Below are positions 1 to 8,862 of a DNA stretch of 64,000 nt, one piece after another. Origin of the DNA: Mucilaginibacter achroorhodeus (GTDB taxonomy: Bacteria > Bacteroidota > Bacteroidia > Sphingobacteriales > Sphingobacteriaceae); NCBI RefSeq assembly GCF_007846095.1, contig NZ_VOEI01000002.1, forward strand, positions 496,001 to 560,000, in the 5' to 3' direction. The translations under genes and the position numbers were made by a program. Positions within the stretch are counted from its first letter, which is position 1, and each line of letters begins with the position of its first letter. The notes under the pieces are model-generated. The model was not told where the DNA came from, searched no databases, and worked only from the letters and a program-made list of their open reading frames with translations.

Positions 1-346
1 AAACACAAAAGGCCAAACCAAATTTCTTGCAACTTTTCCTCAGATTTATCTGAATCAGAGATTGAAATTTAATTTTCCAGTATAATACGGCAACCTACCA
101 GCCGCAATTGGATTTAAAAAAGTAAATATTATTGGGCTATTATCTACACTTAATAATGGATGTGTTTAACAGCAGCCCAATCTTTATTCACTAAATCTAA
201 AATCAACACACCAAGTTTTACAGATTTTCACACTTAATTACAAATCGTTATACAGAATTTGAAATTAATATTAACACGCTTAGTTAATACTTAAATTTAG
301 TCATTATTGCAATTCAACAATAAACAAAACGCTAAACTTTAACATT
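1..346 (+). other. AT-rich noncoding leader upstream of the UpxY-like gene
   Basis: This stretch is very AT-rich and has no plausible coding region. It contains an 8-bp inverted repeat (attgggct at 131-138 and agcccaat at 174-181) separated by 35 bases. No T-run follows it, so it is not a standard terminator. UpxY-type genes often have long leaders that carry the antitermination target, and this could be one, but no specific element could be recognised. No full TTTG-N19-TAnnTTTG promoter was found. Confidence 0.4.
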
Positions 347-907
347 ATGCTTGCTTCTAAATTACCGTTAGTTATAAAAAAAAATTTGATGCCGGCATCG
401 AAAAACTGGATGGTTGTATACACTCGTTCCAACTGGGAAAAAAAAGCCGGTCAACTTTTAACTGACAATGATTTGGTTAGCTATTGCCCGATTATAAAGG
501 TTAAAAAAAAGTGGGCAGATCGTTATAAAACAGTGGAAATACCCCTATTTAAGTCATACCTTTTTGTGCAAATTACGCCGTCAGAACAGAACAGAGTATT
601 ACAAGTACCGGGTATTATCAGCTTTGTAAAACATTGCGGTTTACCGGTGCAGATACGGCAAGATGAGATGGAAAGGGTAAAGAATATCATAACCGTGAAC
701 GACACCAATCTTGAAGTTATTAATTACAAACAATTTGGTGTGGGCGATAGGATTTATATCAACCACGGGCCTTTTATAAATCAGGAAGGCCACATAGCCG
801 ATATCAACGGTTCATCAATACTAATGGTACTTGAGCAACTGGGCTGCGCATTAGTTGTGAAGGTGAGCCAAAATCATATTACTCATATTTCGACGTGCCT
901 TTCGTAG
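347..907 (+). CDS. UpxY/NusG-family transcription antiterminator
   Basis: The 186-residue protein is a specialised NusG paralogue of the kind that controls capsule and exopolysaccharide operons in Bacteroidota (UpxY family). The NGN domain starts near residue 20 with WMVVYTRSNWEKKAG and runs through the typical PLFKSYLFV and VPGIISFVKH segments. A C-terminal KOW-like domain follows (about 130-180: VGDRIYINHGPF). Such proteins bind RNA polymerase and help it read through long polysaccharide operons. The start follows a long AT-rich leader; a second Met at residue 16 is an alternative. The gene runs on the plus strand towards the 3' end of the minus-strand polysaccharide cluster, so it is not the first gene of that cluster as family members usually are. 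The family call is firm; the target operon is inferred. Confidence 0.9.
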   Translation: MLASKLPLVIKKNLMPASKNWMVVYTRSNWEKKAGQLLTDNDLVSYCPIIKVKKKWADRYKTVEIPLFKSYLFVQITPSEQNRVLQVPGIISFVKHCGLPVQIRQDEMERVKNIITVNDTNLEVINYKQFGVGDRIYINHGPFINQEGHIADINGSSILMVLEQLGCALVVKVSQNHITHISTCLS

Positions 908-963
908 TAACAGCCAGACAAATCATCTGTGTTTTACCGCGGTCGCCTAAACATAATTTAGCA

Positions 964-1344
964 ATGGATCATTTTGGTCAAATAGTAGAAAAAGTAATAA
1001 GGAGGGATGGGTATAGTATAAGCGAACTTGCCAAATTAACAAACGTTAATCGCAGATCGGTATATAACTGGTTCAAGCAAAAACGGCTAAAACCGGAAAT
1101 TATTTACCGTATAGGCCTTGCACTTAATTATGATTTTTCAAAAGACTTTCCGTCGCTGTTTAGCGCAGATGATTTTCAACACATCCAAAACAAGGCTCGA
1201 ACAAGTGATTGGTTGCCGGTTAAGGAAGAAAAAGACGAAAATTATTGGAAAGACCGATATATAACACTGTTGGAGAAATATAACGAGCTTTTAAGGAGCA
1301 GTGTGCAAGAGTTATCGCAAAGCGCTAAAATCAATGAAGGTTAA
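964..1344 (+). CDS. Helix-turn-helix regulator, paralogue of the protein at 17139
   Basis: This 126-residue protein has an N-terminal helix-turn-helix of the Cro/Xre type: YSISELAKLTNVNRRSVYNW is the recognition region. The C-terminal segment (WKDRYITLLEKYNELL) looks like a short coiled coil that could dimerise. The reading frame is open back to 895, but the start at 964 is preferred because it matches the N-terminus of the paralogue at 17139 and removes an unlikely 23-residue extension that overlaps the UpxY gene. It lies 56 bp after the UpxY-like gene and is probably co-transcribed with it. A role in regulating the polysaccharide locus is inferred from position and from the second copy inside the locus. 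The ligand and operator are unknown. Confidence 0.8.
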   Translation: MDHFGQIVEKVIRRDGYSISELAKLTNVNRRSVYNWFKQKRLKPEIIYRIGLALNYDFSKDFPSLFSADDFQHIQNKARTSDWLPVKEEKDENYWKDRYITLLEKYNELLRSSVQELSQSAKINEG

Positions 1345-1374
1345 ATTGATTATCAACAGGAAATCTAACAGCGG

Positions 1375-1665
1375 TCACTCACCCATATTTGAGACAAATC
1401 CATTTAAAAGATAACCCACTTCACGCAGAAATTTGAGTTGCGGGCGCAAACTTTCCAAGGTGAGCTTATCACTGCAATTATCGATAATGGTATCTGTAAT
1501 AGTCTGCGTCATTATCTCAAACTCGTTGCCGCGTATGGCCATAAACGCCTCACAAGCGGTTAGAAAATCGGCTATATCGCTTGAATTTACGGTATAGGTA
1601 TACCCAGCCACTTCTATGTTCATACTTTTTAAGATGCCTGGTTCAGAACTCATAACTGTACTCAT
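1375..1665 (-). CDS. Small hypothetical protein
   Basis: A 96-residue soluble protein without a recognised family. It has no signal peptide or membrane segment, is rich in acidic and hydroxyl residues, and is probably alpha-helical in its second half (ESLRPQLKFLREVGYLLNGF). Alternative starts are Met5 and Met15. It lies between the HTH gene at 964, with which it is convergent 30 bp away, and the uxs gene, whose strand it shares after a 188-bp gap. It could be the last gene of the polysaccharide transcript or an independent gene. No function can be assigned. Confidence 0.5.
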   Translation of the reverse strand: MSTVMSSEPGILKSMNIEVAGYTYTVNSSDIADFLTACEAFMAIRGNEFEIMTQTITDTIIDNCSDKLTLESLRPQLKFLREVGYLLNGFVSNMGE

Positions 1666-1853
1666 ATTGGTTAAAGAATTAGTGTATGCGGTCCATTTTC
1701 TTAAAGGGCAGCAGTACGTTAATTAACTCTTTTTGCACCTTGTTTATAGAACAAAGCGTAAGCTATATCAACTACACTCTTTTACGAAAAACCAATATAG
1801 GAAGTTTCATTTTTTAAGCAAAAAATTCAGTGTTTTTAATAGTAAAGATCAAC

Positions 1854-2882
1854 CTATAAACTTTTATTGTACCAGGTAAAATCCTTGTGTTTTATCTCGT
1901 GTTCCGGCAAAGACTTAAAATAATTGTAAGTGATCTTCAAACCTTCCGCACGGGATACTTTTGGCTCCCAGCCTAAAATTGCTCTGGCTTTGGTAATATC
2001 CGGTCTGCGTTGCTTTGGATCATCGGTTGGCAAGGGCAGGCTTATCAACTCCTGGTTTGTGCCGGTAAGTTTAATGATCTCTTCCCCAAATTCCTTGATG
2101 GTTATCTCATCCGGGTTACCGATATTCATTGGCTGTGCGTAGTCGCTGAACAGCAATCGGTAGATACCCTCTATCAGGTCATCAACATAACAGAAAGAAC
2201 GCGTTTGCGAACCATCGCCGAACATCGTTAACGGCTCGCCACGCAAAGCCTGGCCGATAAAGGCAGGTAGCACACGGCCATCATTAAGGCGCATACGCGG
2301 ACCATAGGTATTAAAGATGCGCACAATTCGGGTTTCCAAACCATGGAAGGTGTGGTAAGCCATGGTGATGGATTCCTGGAAACGTTTTGCCTCATCATAC
2401 ACACCACGCGGACCAACCGTATTTACGTTACCCCAGTATTCTTCAGGCTGTGGGTTAACGGTAGGGTCGCCATAGATCTCTGATGTTGAAGCAATAAGCA
2501 TACGTGCATTTTTAGCACGTGCCAAACCCAGCAGGTTATGCGTACCCAATGATCCTACCTTTAAAGTTTGGATGGGTATCTTCAAATAATCGATAGGGCT
2601 GGCCGGCGATGCAAAATGCAGGATGTAATGCAGTTCGCCCGGCACATGCACAAATTTGGAAACATCGTGGTTGTAGAACTCAAAGTTCTCGAGTTTGAAC
2701 AGATGCTCAATGTTGCGCAAGTCGCCGGTTATCAAATTATCCATGCCAATAACATGGAAATTCTCTTTTATAAATCTATCGCAAAGATGCGAGCCGAGAA
2801 ACCCGGCTGCACCTGTTATCAGTACTCTTTTACGCTCGGCTACTGCCATATTGAGGCGGTGAGATATGGAAAGTTTTGACAT
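1854..2882 (-). CDS. uxs: UDP-glucuronate decarboxylase (UDP-xylose synthase)
   Basis: An extended short-chain dehydrogenase of 342 residues that converts UDP-glucuronate to UDP-xylose, a precursor for the polysaccharide. Visible features are the NAD-binding GAAGFLGSH motif near residue 24, the HFASPASP segment, the TSEIYGDP active-site loop and the catalytic YDEAK tetrad region. The motif [20 protein letters not shown] and the block SFCYVDDL are typical of the UXS branch. The start lies 2 bp after the stop of the upstream COG4091 gene, so the genes are probably translationally coupled; Met12 is an alternative start. It is the last recognised enzyme of the minus-strand cluster. A related SDR with another sugar substrate is possible but less likely. 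Confidence 0.88.
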   Translation of the reverse strand: MSKLSISHRLNMAVAERKRVLITGAAGFLGSHLCDRFIKENFHVIGMDNLITGDLRNIEHLFKLENFEFYNHDVSKFVHVPGELHYILHFASPASPIDYLKIPIQTLKVGSLGTHNLLGLARAKNARMLIASTSEIYGDPTVNPQPEEYWGNVNTVGPRGVYDEAKRFQESITMAYHTFHGLETRIVRIFNTYGPRMRLNDGRVLPAFIGQALRGEPLTMFGDGSQTRSFCYVDDLIEGIYRLLFSDYAQPMNIGNPDEITIKEFGEEIIKLTGTNQELISLPLPTDDPKQRRPDITKARAILGWEPKVSRAEGLKITYNYFKSLPEHEIKHKDFTWYNKSL

Positions 2883-2884
2883 GC

Positions 2885-4207
2885 TTATACCTGTTTGCTT
2901 AATTCATGTTCAGATTTAAAATACGCGCGTTGTTCCGCTCTAAGTCTGTCAATTGTACGCCCCTCCGGTAGGATAACATCGTCATAGGTCAAAACTGTGT
3001 CTTTACTAACATCTCGTTTTAGGATGCAATCTTCGGCTACGCCTATTGGTAACAGGTTTTCCATTTCTGCGGTATCGGCATTTTCGCACAGGCCATAGGT
3101 CATGTAATGGCCAATTCCATCAATAACATCTCCTGCCTTAAGATCGATTTTGGCAGCGGCAACAACTTCAACATAAGGCTTGCCCAAAGGGGTTAATGCA
3201 GCATCGTGAAACAGAACCGCACGCGCAATGGTCATTGGTACTTCAAAATGGCACAAGTGATAAGGCGTATAAAAAAGATAAAGCGGCCCCTCTCCTAACT
3301 TATATAAATTAAGATAATGTTTTTGCCGAGGATGGTCATGCGTACCAATTACAAACACGCCGGGCCCTGGTTCAGCAGCCACCACATAATCAACAATACC
3401 AGGACCATTGTTGATCAATTCTTCTATGGGATATAGCGCAATGGCTTCTTTAAGCGGCGTACCGGGTGCTGCTGTTGGGCCAAGCATTCCCCGCTTTGCT
3501 ACCTGCATACCGGTACCATTTGCAACAATAGCTTGCTCAAACGATATTTTGCTTCCGTCTGCAAATGAAGAGACCATTGCAGGCTTTTGTCCCCATTTTT
3601 TTGCAAACGCCTCTTGTGTGGTTGGATTACGATACGGGTCGTGGAGGCCTTTAATGTTGCCTATAAGCACCGGCTTTACCCCAAGCGCTTTTACAAAACG
3701 ATACAAATTCATTTGAACGCCGGGTTGGTCACCATCAACATTGGTATACACTACACCCGCTTCATCGGCATAAGTTTTCAGTATCGGTCCAACCGTTCCA
3801 TCAACTTCAGCGTTCATTAAAATGATGTGCTTTTGGTTTTCAATAGCTGCAAGTATAAGGTTAGCTCCAAATTCAACAGCGCCGGTAACCTCAACTATTG
3901 CGTCTATCCCATTGGCTTTACAAAGCAAAAAGGCATCATCAGTAACACTAACAACGCCTTTTTTAATGTTTATCTCCAGTTGGGCAACGGTATCAACCGT
4001 GCTTGCATCAAAAATATCTGCTTCGTTATAAGCAACTTTAGCATGTTCAATATTGCGGTTAGCAATTGCAACGAGCTCCATGCCCGGCACATAGTTACAT
4101 ATTTGTATGGCTATGCCTTTGGCCATAAAGCCGGCACCTACCATTGCAACCCTCACGGGGTTATTTTGAGCCGCGCGTTTGGCCAGTGCGGTATCAACTA
4201 TGATCAT
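2885..4207 (-). CDS. COG4091-type NAD(P)-dependent oxidoreductase with SAF domain
   Basis: A 440-residue protein with a homoserine-dehydrogenase-like Rossmann domain ([16 protein letters not shown] near residue 20) and a C-terminal SAF-like segment (residues about 345-430, with [19 protein letters not shown] and the [12 protein letters not shown] stretch). Members of this family occur in carbohydrate and surface-polysaccharide loci, but the reaction in this setting is not established. It sits between the rfbC-like gene (34 bp upstream) and uxs (2 bp downstream), which suggests a role in forming or modifying an activated sugar or an acidic substituent. True homoserine dehydrogenase is unlikely because there is no ACT or aspartokinase context and the C-terminal domain differs. 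Confidence 0.7.
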   Translation of the reverse strand: MIIVDTALAKRAAQNNPVRVAMVGAGFMAKGIAIQICNYVPGMELVAIANRNIEHAKVAYNEADIFDASTVDTVAQLEINIKKGVVSVTDDAFLLCKANGIDAIVEVTGAVEFGANLILAAIENQKHIILMNAEVDGTVGPILKTYADEAGVVYTNVDGDQPGVQMNLYRFVKALGVKPVLIGNIKGLHDPYRNPTTQEAFAKKWGQKPAMVSSFADGSKISFEQAIVANGTGMQVAKRGMLGPTAAPGTPLKEAIALYPIEELINNGPGIVDYVVAAEPGPGVFVIGTHDHPRQKHYLNLYKLGEGPLYLFYTPYHLCHFEVPMTIARAVLFHDAALTPLGKPYVEVVAAAKIDLKAGDVIDGIGHYMTYGLCENADTAEMENLLPIGVAEDCILKRDVSKDTVLTYDDVILPEGRTIDRLRAEQRAYFKSEHELSKQV

Positions 4208-4241
4208 TTTGTGTAAATTAAGAGTGAAGTATTAATAACTA

Positions 4242-4784
4242 TTACGCCATGATATGCGGCTCAAATGGTGCGTGCGACCGGTCTTTGTCTGAAACTACAA
4301 CTGGATCTACGGGCCATTTTATATCAAATGCAGGATCGTCCCACCTGTAGGCTTTTTCAGCTATAGGAACATACATTTGGGTTACCTGGTAGGTAACATC
4401 TGTATTATCCTGCATGGTAATAAAGCCGTGGGCAAAACCCTCTGGTACATAAAGCATCCGGTAAGTGGCAGCAGAAAGTGCTACACCTACCCATTGTGTA
4501 TAAGTTTCTGACTTTGGCCTCAGATCAACTATAACATCATATATAGATCCACGGGTACAGCGTACCAGTTTGGTTTCTCCATAAGGCGCAATCTGCATAT
4601 GCATGCCACGCAACGTCCCCTTTTTTTTGTTGAAACTCACATTAGACTGCATTACATTTATATTTAGTCCTTGTATATCAAACTCTTCCATACAGTATGA
4701 GCGGCCAAAAAAGCCGCGATCGTCCTCCAGGCGCTTTACATCAATGGTAAATGCTCCTTTTAATTTTGTTTCGGTAAATATCAT
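4242..4784 (-). CDS. RfbC/RmlC-like sugar 3,5-epimerase
   Basis: A 180-residue cupin of the dTDP-4-dehydrorhamnose 3,5-epimerase family, the usual length. Conserved family segments are present: GTLRGMHMQ with the active-site His, LVRCTRGSIYDVIVDLR, YVPEGFAHGF and AYRWDDPAFDIKWP. The enzyme epimerises C3 and/or C5 of a nucleotide-linked 4-keto sugar. Because the neighbours are rfbF and an SDR rather than rmlA, rmlB and rmlD, the substrate here is more likely a CDP-linked sugar than dTDP-4-keto-6-deoxyglucose; this is inference. It begins 9 bp after the SDR gene at 4794 and is part of the same operon. Confidence 0.82.
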   Translation of the reverse strand: MIFTETKLKGAFTIDVKRLEDDRGFFGRSYCMEEFDIQGLNINVMQSNVSFNKKKGTLRGMHMQIAPYGETKLVRCTRGSIYDVIVDLRPKSETYTQWVGVALSAATYRMLYVPEGFAHGFITMQDNTDVTYQVTQMYVPIAEKAYRWDDPAFDIKWPVDPVVVSDKDRSHAPFEPHIMA

Positions 4785-4793
4785 GATGATGGA

Positions 4794-5885
4794 TTATACG
4801 GTTTCAAAGGGAGATGAACGTTCGGCAATATATGCTACCTTATCCGTCCACTCCAGGTCGTCATTTATTAGGCCGGTATCCTGTAAGCCGGTTAAAACTT
4901 TTAAACGCATCATCTTAGAATTTCTAAAATCTGCATCAGTAAAGTTTACAGCGCTTAAACCTTCGGCAAGTTCTTTTATAGTTCCCTCAAGTGTGTAACG
5001 GGGCTGATGAGCTGGTGCCAGTTTGGCGAACAGATCAAAGTTTACACAGTAAGATCGTTTATCCGGCGGCGCATCTGTATTCAAGGTTATTTGTGTACCG
5101 GATATTTCTTTTGCAACGGCAGTTGCCAGTTGGTGTACCTGATAGTTCCAGGAGTTACTACCGGCGTTAACAGCCAAATACTGCCCTCCGTTTTTGCTAT
5201 CGCGGTTCACAGCCCACTCAATGGCAAGCGCCATATCTTTAACATGAATAAGCGGACGCCATGGGCTGCCATCACTTAAGATACTGATATGACCGGCCGA
5301 AACCGCACACGCTACAAAATCATTTAATACAAGATCTAACCGCAAACGATCGCTCATGCCGCAAGCCGTTGCAAAACGCAGGCATGTGACGGTAAAATTT
5401 TCATCTGCAAGCGGTTTAATATCCGCCTCAGTGAAAACCTTTGATCGCGCATAGGCCGTAAGGGGATTCAGCGTAGAATCTTCAGTTTTAGGTGCCCCTT
5501 CTGCAGCCCCGTACATGCTGCAGCTTGAGGCAAATACAAATGATCTTACCCCTGCATCTTTTGCCATCTCAGCCAGTCTCACGCTCGATCGATAATTTAC
5601 GTCAAGCGTAATATTTTCAAACCGGCTTCCCATCGGGTCGTTAGAAATGGCGGCCAAATGGACAACAGCATCAACACCCTGTAATAACTCTGCAGGCAGA
5701 TTACGTATATCGCCAAATAATTGTACATCAAGTTTACGCTCCGGCAAAATAGCTGCATTGGTGAGGCACGATCCAAAATAAGCCATATCAAAACCAATAA
5801 GCTTAGCATCCGGCAGTGCGGCACGCAATTGCGCTACAACGCCCGGGCCAACATAGCCCATGTTTCCTGTGATTAAAATTTTCAT
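4794..5885 (-). CDS. NAD-dependent epimerase/dehydratase (extended SDR)
   Basis: A 363-residue nucleotide-sugar-modifying SDR. The N-terminus carries an NAD-binding glycine motif with an unusual sequence, TGNMGYVGPGV, and later regions show VVHLAAISNDP, the FASSCSMYG loop and YARSK as the catalytic Tyr-x-x-x-Lys. The sequence resembles SDRs found next to rfbF and rfbC homologues in surface-polysaccharide clusters. It lacks the TGHTGFKG signature of CDP-glucose 4,6-dehydratase, so it should not be called RfbG. It lies 22 bp downstream of rfbF and 9 bp upstream of the rfbC-like gene. The substrate is probably CDP-linked, but the exact reaction is unknown. Confidence 0.75.
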   Translation of the reverse strand: MKILITGNMGYVGPGVVAQLRAALPDAKLIGFDMAYFGSCLTNAAILPERKLDVQLFGDIRNLPAELLQGVDAVVHLAAISNDPMGSRFENITLDVNYRSSVRLAEMAKDAGVRSFVFASSCSMYGAAEGAPKTEDSTLNPLTAYARSKVFTEADIKPLADENFTVTCLRFATACGMSDRLRLDLVLNDFVACAVSAGHISILSDGSPWRPLIHVKDMALAIEWAVNRDSKNGGQYLAVNAGSNSWNYQVHQLATAVAKEISGTQITLNTDAPPDKRSYCVNFDLFAKLAPAHQPRYTLEGTIKELAEGLSAVNFTDADFRNSKMMRLKVLTGLQDTGLINDDLEWTDKVAYIAERSSPFETV

Positions 5886-5907
5886 GATATGATAAGTTAT
5901 TTAGTGG

Positions 5908-6702
5908 TCAAGGTGCGGTAGTTGTGGCTTTAGGGTACCACGCAGCTTTCCCCGCCGCCCAAAGCTCTTCGAGGTACATTTTATCGCGTAGTGTATCCAT
6001 AGGCTGCCAAAAGCCGGTGTGTTTGTAAGCAGAAAGTTCGCCTTGTTTGGCAAGGTACTCCATCGGCTCGCGCTCCCAGGTGGTCTCGTCGTCGGTTATG
6101 TAATCTAAAACTTCAGGTTCAAGCACAAAATATCCGCCATTTATCCACGGCATATCACCGCCCGATGGCTTTTCATGAAAATGGTTGATACGGGTGTCTT
6201 GTTCAGCTAAATTGAACGCTCCAAACCTTCCGGGTTGCTGTACAGCAGTAAGCGTTGCCAATGTACCTTGTGTGCGATGAAAACTAATTAAATCTGTGAT
6301 GTTCACATCGCTTACACCATCACCGTAGGTCATGCAAAATGTTTCGGAGCCCAGGTATTCTTTTACGCGTTTTATTCGGCCGCCCGTCATCGTATTATAA
6401 CCGGTATCAACCAGCGTAACCTTCCAGGGTTCGGCGTTTTGCTTGTGCACATCTATGCTATTAGTTGTCATATCAAACGTTACATCTGAATTGTTAAGAC
6501 AGTAACGGGAGAAATATTCCTTTATAACGTAAGATTTATAGCCACAACAAATTACAAAATCGTTTATGCCGTATGATGAATAGTACTTCATGATATGCCA
6601 AAGAATAGGCTTACCGGCAATTTCAACCATTGGCTTAGGGCGTACCCCGCTTTCTTCACTAATACGCGTACCCAGCCCGCCGGCAAGTATTACTGCTTTC
6701 AT
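5908..6702 (-). CDS. rfbF: Glucose-1-phosphate cytidylyltransferase
   Basis: A 264-residue nucleotidyltransferase that joins CTP and glucose 1-phosphate to give CDP-glucose. The N-terminal signature [17 protein letters not shown] and the [17 protein letters not shown] block are characteristic. [10 protein letters not shown] contains the metal-binding aspartates, and FHEKP and [11 protein letters not shown] fit the RfbF branch. It is the first of a five-gene nucleotide-sugar block (rfbF, SDR, rfbC-like, COG4091, uxs). No CDP-glucose 4,6-dehydratase is present in the window. Assignment to RfbF rather than RmlA is supported by the [11 protein letters not shown] and [12 protein letters not shown] segments. 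Confidence 0.92.
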   Translation of the reverse strand: MKAVILAGGLGTRISEESGVRPKPMVEIAGKPILWHIMKYYSSYGINDFVICCGYKSYVIKEYFSRYCLNNSDVTFDMTTNSIDVHKQNAEPWKVTLVDTGYNTMTGGRIKRVKEYLGSETFCMTYGDGVSDVNITDLISFHRTQGTLATLTAVQQPGRFGAFNLAEQDTRINHFHEKPSGGDMPWINGGYFVLEPEVLDYITDDETTWEREPMEYLAKQGELSAYKHTGFWQPMDTLRDKMYLEELWAAGKAAWYPKATTTAP

Positions 6703-6768
6703 TTGAACTATTTTAATGTGATGACCAATTATTAGGATGAAGAATATGCAGAGGGGATTGCGCTATAT

Positions 6769-7746
6769 TTAATAAGCGATCAAAGCCTTTAGTGGCTGAA
6801 TAAATACAACCCTGAAAACATACCTCGCATAAGGTATAACGTGCCTTGCCTTTAACGAAAAGGTAATTTCTGACTGAGTTTTGGGTAATCTGAAAATACT
6901 TTCAAGCAGATAGGTAAAGATGATTTCCGGAGCGAAAAAATTTTCCCAGGCCTGCCGGCTCAACGCAGCCCGTTCTTCCCATTCATGTTCAGCTTTTTCT
7001 AATATGAGGGGAATATTAAATACATCGCGTTCGGCTACAAAAAGTGCAAAATCTTTCCACACTGGGCCTTGAGGCGCAACCCAATCATCTGAGATAATAA
7101 CCGGCACCCTGCCTGCCTGCATGGTTTCAAATATCCTGAAAGATGATGTACCGGCGCCACGTGGGCACAATACAAACTTACTTTGCCCAATTAGTTCAGC
7201 ATAATCAATCTTATCACGCCTGTGATCTTTATCGCCAAACATATTTTTTAGGGATGCCTGCAATATCCCTCTCGGATGCTGAAGTCTTAATATCTTACGC
7301 CGCGGGGGCGAATTTGGGCTACCAACAAAAGTGAACAGATATTTTGGGGCGATGCATAACTCGTGTTTTATATATGGATTTATATTTTCGATATAGGGTG
7401 AGGCTGCTATGAAGTTTTTATCAAAGAAGCGTTTAGGCATTGATGCATACAAACCGGGCAGCACCAGCCAGGGCTTGTCATGAGGGTTATACATAAATAC
7501 CTTTTGAGGATATTTTTTTACCAGGTGATGCTGTTTAAGTTTTTTGTAAAACCTATCTGCTACGTGCCTGGAGTTTTCTACAAATAGAATAATGTCCGCT
7601 ATATCTGCATTTTTTACAACCTTATATTTCTTAAGCTTATCTAATGCCGCATATTTAAAAATAGAGGATATTGGCTCATCATCGGTATACGCTGATGTTA
7701 TGAATACATTTATCCATGCCGAATCTGTTTGTTGGCTGATCATCAT
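6769..7746 (-). CDS. Exostosin-family (GT47-like) glycosyltransferase
   Basis: A 325-residue protein ending its recognisable domain with the exostosin-like signature SKFVLCPRGAGTSSFRIFE followed by AGRVPVIISDDWVAP. This is the nucleotide-sugar-binding half of GT47-like enzymes, which transfer uronic acid, xylose or other sugars in polysaccharide assembly. There is no signal peptide, so it acts in the cytoplasm, as expected for repeat-unit assembly. It lies between rfbF (66 bp) and another glycosyltransferase gene (30 bp). With uxs and a CDP-sugar pathway in the same operon, xylose or a deoxy sugar are possible donors, but this is inference. Confidence 0.82.
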   Translation of the reverse strand: MMISQQTDSAWINVFITSAYTDDEPISSIFKYAALDKLKKYKVVKNADIADIILFVENSRHVADRFYKKLKQHHLVKKYPQKVFMYNPHDKPWLVLPGLYASMPKRFFDKNFIAASPYIENINPYIKHELCIAPKYLFTFVGSPNSPPRRKILRLQHPRGILQASLKNMFGDKDHRRDKIDYAELIGQSKFVLCPRGAGTSSFRIFETMQAGRVPVIISDDWVAPQGPVWKDFALFVAERDVFNIPLILEKAEHEWEERAALSRQAWENFFAPEIIFTYLLESIFRLPKTQSEITFSLKARHVIPYARYVFRVVFIQPLKALIAY

Positions 7747-7776
7747 TAGGGGTATAGTATTGATCTTGCTTTGTAA

Positions 7777-8853
7777 TTATTTTATATATTGAAGCTGCAC
7801 ATCCGTTCGCTCCATCAGGTTCACCTCTTTTAAAATCTGGTAGCACACGTCCTCATTTCCGTTTTTGTTTTGATTTGCCCGCTGTTTTCCTGCTGCAGTG
7901 ATAGTGTTACGCATTTTGTGGTTTGCCAGTAATTGCTTGCAAACCAGTATGCATTCGTTGGCATCGCTCCAGAAAATTGCTTCAGCATATTCTTTGTAGA
8001 GTTCGGTATGCTCTGAAGTACGCTCGGCGCATAGCAAACCACCCGCGTAAGGCACTTCCATCGAGCGCTGTGTATGCAAATCCCGGTTACCTTTTGATAA
8101 CAGACCGAGGCAAATCTTTGCACCTTGTATGGCAGCAACATAATCCCTTCCACTTAAACCTTTGCCCCGGTAGTAGTGCTTTAGGTCCTTAAAATACGGC
8201 GACTTTTCCCATCGCTCTCCATAAATAGCCAATGGCAAGCCGCTATTGATCAGTTTAAGAATAAACTCGTCCCTTTTTTCATGGCGCATCCATGTGCCTA
8301 TAAACACAACCTCCGATCTGAACGCCTGAGGAATATCTGCTGGATCAATAAAAGGCTTATGAATGATCTCGTCATAAGACATCATTACGCGTAGCACTTT
8401 TTTTGCTCCTTTTTCTTTAAACTCTTCAACATTTACCTCGCGCATCACAACACATAGGTCATAAAAAGGCAGGGATGCCAGCAGTGAATTGAAGCGGCCG
8501 CCGTCTCTGCCGCCTGTTGGATCGTCGTTATTATACAATATAATCGGCACACCTCTTTTCTTAAATTCAGCCATGCATTCAGGGCCAAACTTATCGCCGC
8601 TGTTTACCCAGATGAGATCAGTCTCAGGGTTTTCTGCTACAACCCTACGGGCCCATTTAACAACTTTTGTTTGCAAAAAGCGGTAACCTGTACGAAAATG
8701 TATTGGTTCAAGAAATTTTGAAAACGCAAGCCGACAGGCCATTTCATCTACATCATAAATTTTTACGGTATGCCCTAACCGGCGTAACGCGTTAGCCCGG
8801 TGACATGATGTGGTTGACGGGTGGCTATTACCCAAATAAAGTATATTGGCCAT
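7777..8853 (-). CDS. CgeB-like glycosyltransferase
   Basis: A 358-residue protein resembling the CgeB/DUF3880 glycosyltransferases (GT-B fold). The N-terminal half starts with MANILYLGNSHPSTTSCHRA and contains a DLIWVNSGDKFGPE strand-loop. The C-terminal half has the Glyco_trans_1_2-like region with VVFIGTWMRHEKR, LPLAIYGERW and QRSMEVPYAGGLLCAERT, where the Glu-containing loop usually binds the donor. It is probably cytoplasmic and adds one sugar of the repeat unit. It is 30 bp upstream of the exostosin-like gene and 9 bp downstream of the Wzy candidate. Donor and acceptor cannot be read from the sequence. Confidence 0.78.
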   Translation of the reverse strand: MANILYLGNSHPSTTSCHRANALRRLGHTVKIYDVDEMACRLAFSKFLEPIHFRTGYRFLQTKVVKWARRVVAENPETDLIWVNSGDKFGPECMAEFKKRGVPIILYNNDDPTGGRDGGRFNSLLASLPFYDLCVVMREVNVEEFKEKGAKKVLRVMMSYDEIIHKPFIDPADIPQAFRSEVVFIGTWMRHEKRDEFILKLINSGLPLAIYGERWEKSPYFKDLKHYYRGKGLSGRDYVAAIQGAKICLGLLSKGNRDLHTQRSMEVPYAGGLLCAERTSEHTELYKEYAEAIFWSDANECILVCKQLLANHKMRNTITAAGKQRANQNKNGNEDVCYQILKEVNLMERTDVQLQYIK

Positions 8854-8862
8854 AGATCGATA

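Noticed and set aside
131..181. Inverted repeat in the leader of the UpxY-like gene as a terminator
   Set aside because: The stem is only 8 bp with a 35-base loop and no T-run.
895..963. N-terminal extension of the first HTH gene
   Set aside because: The paralogue at 17139 has no such extension and the region overlaps the UpxY-like gene.
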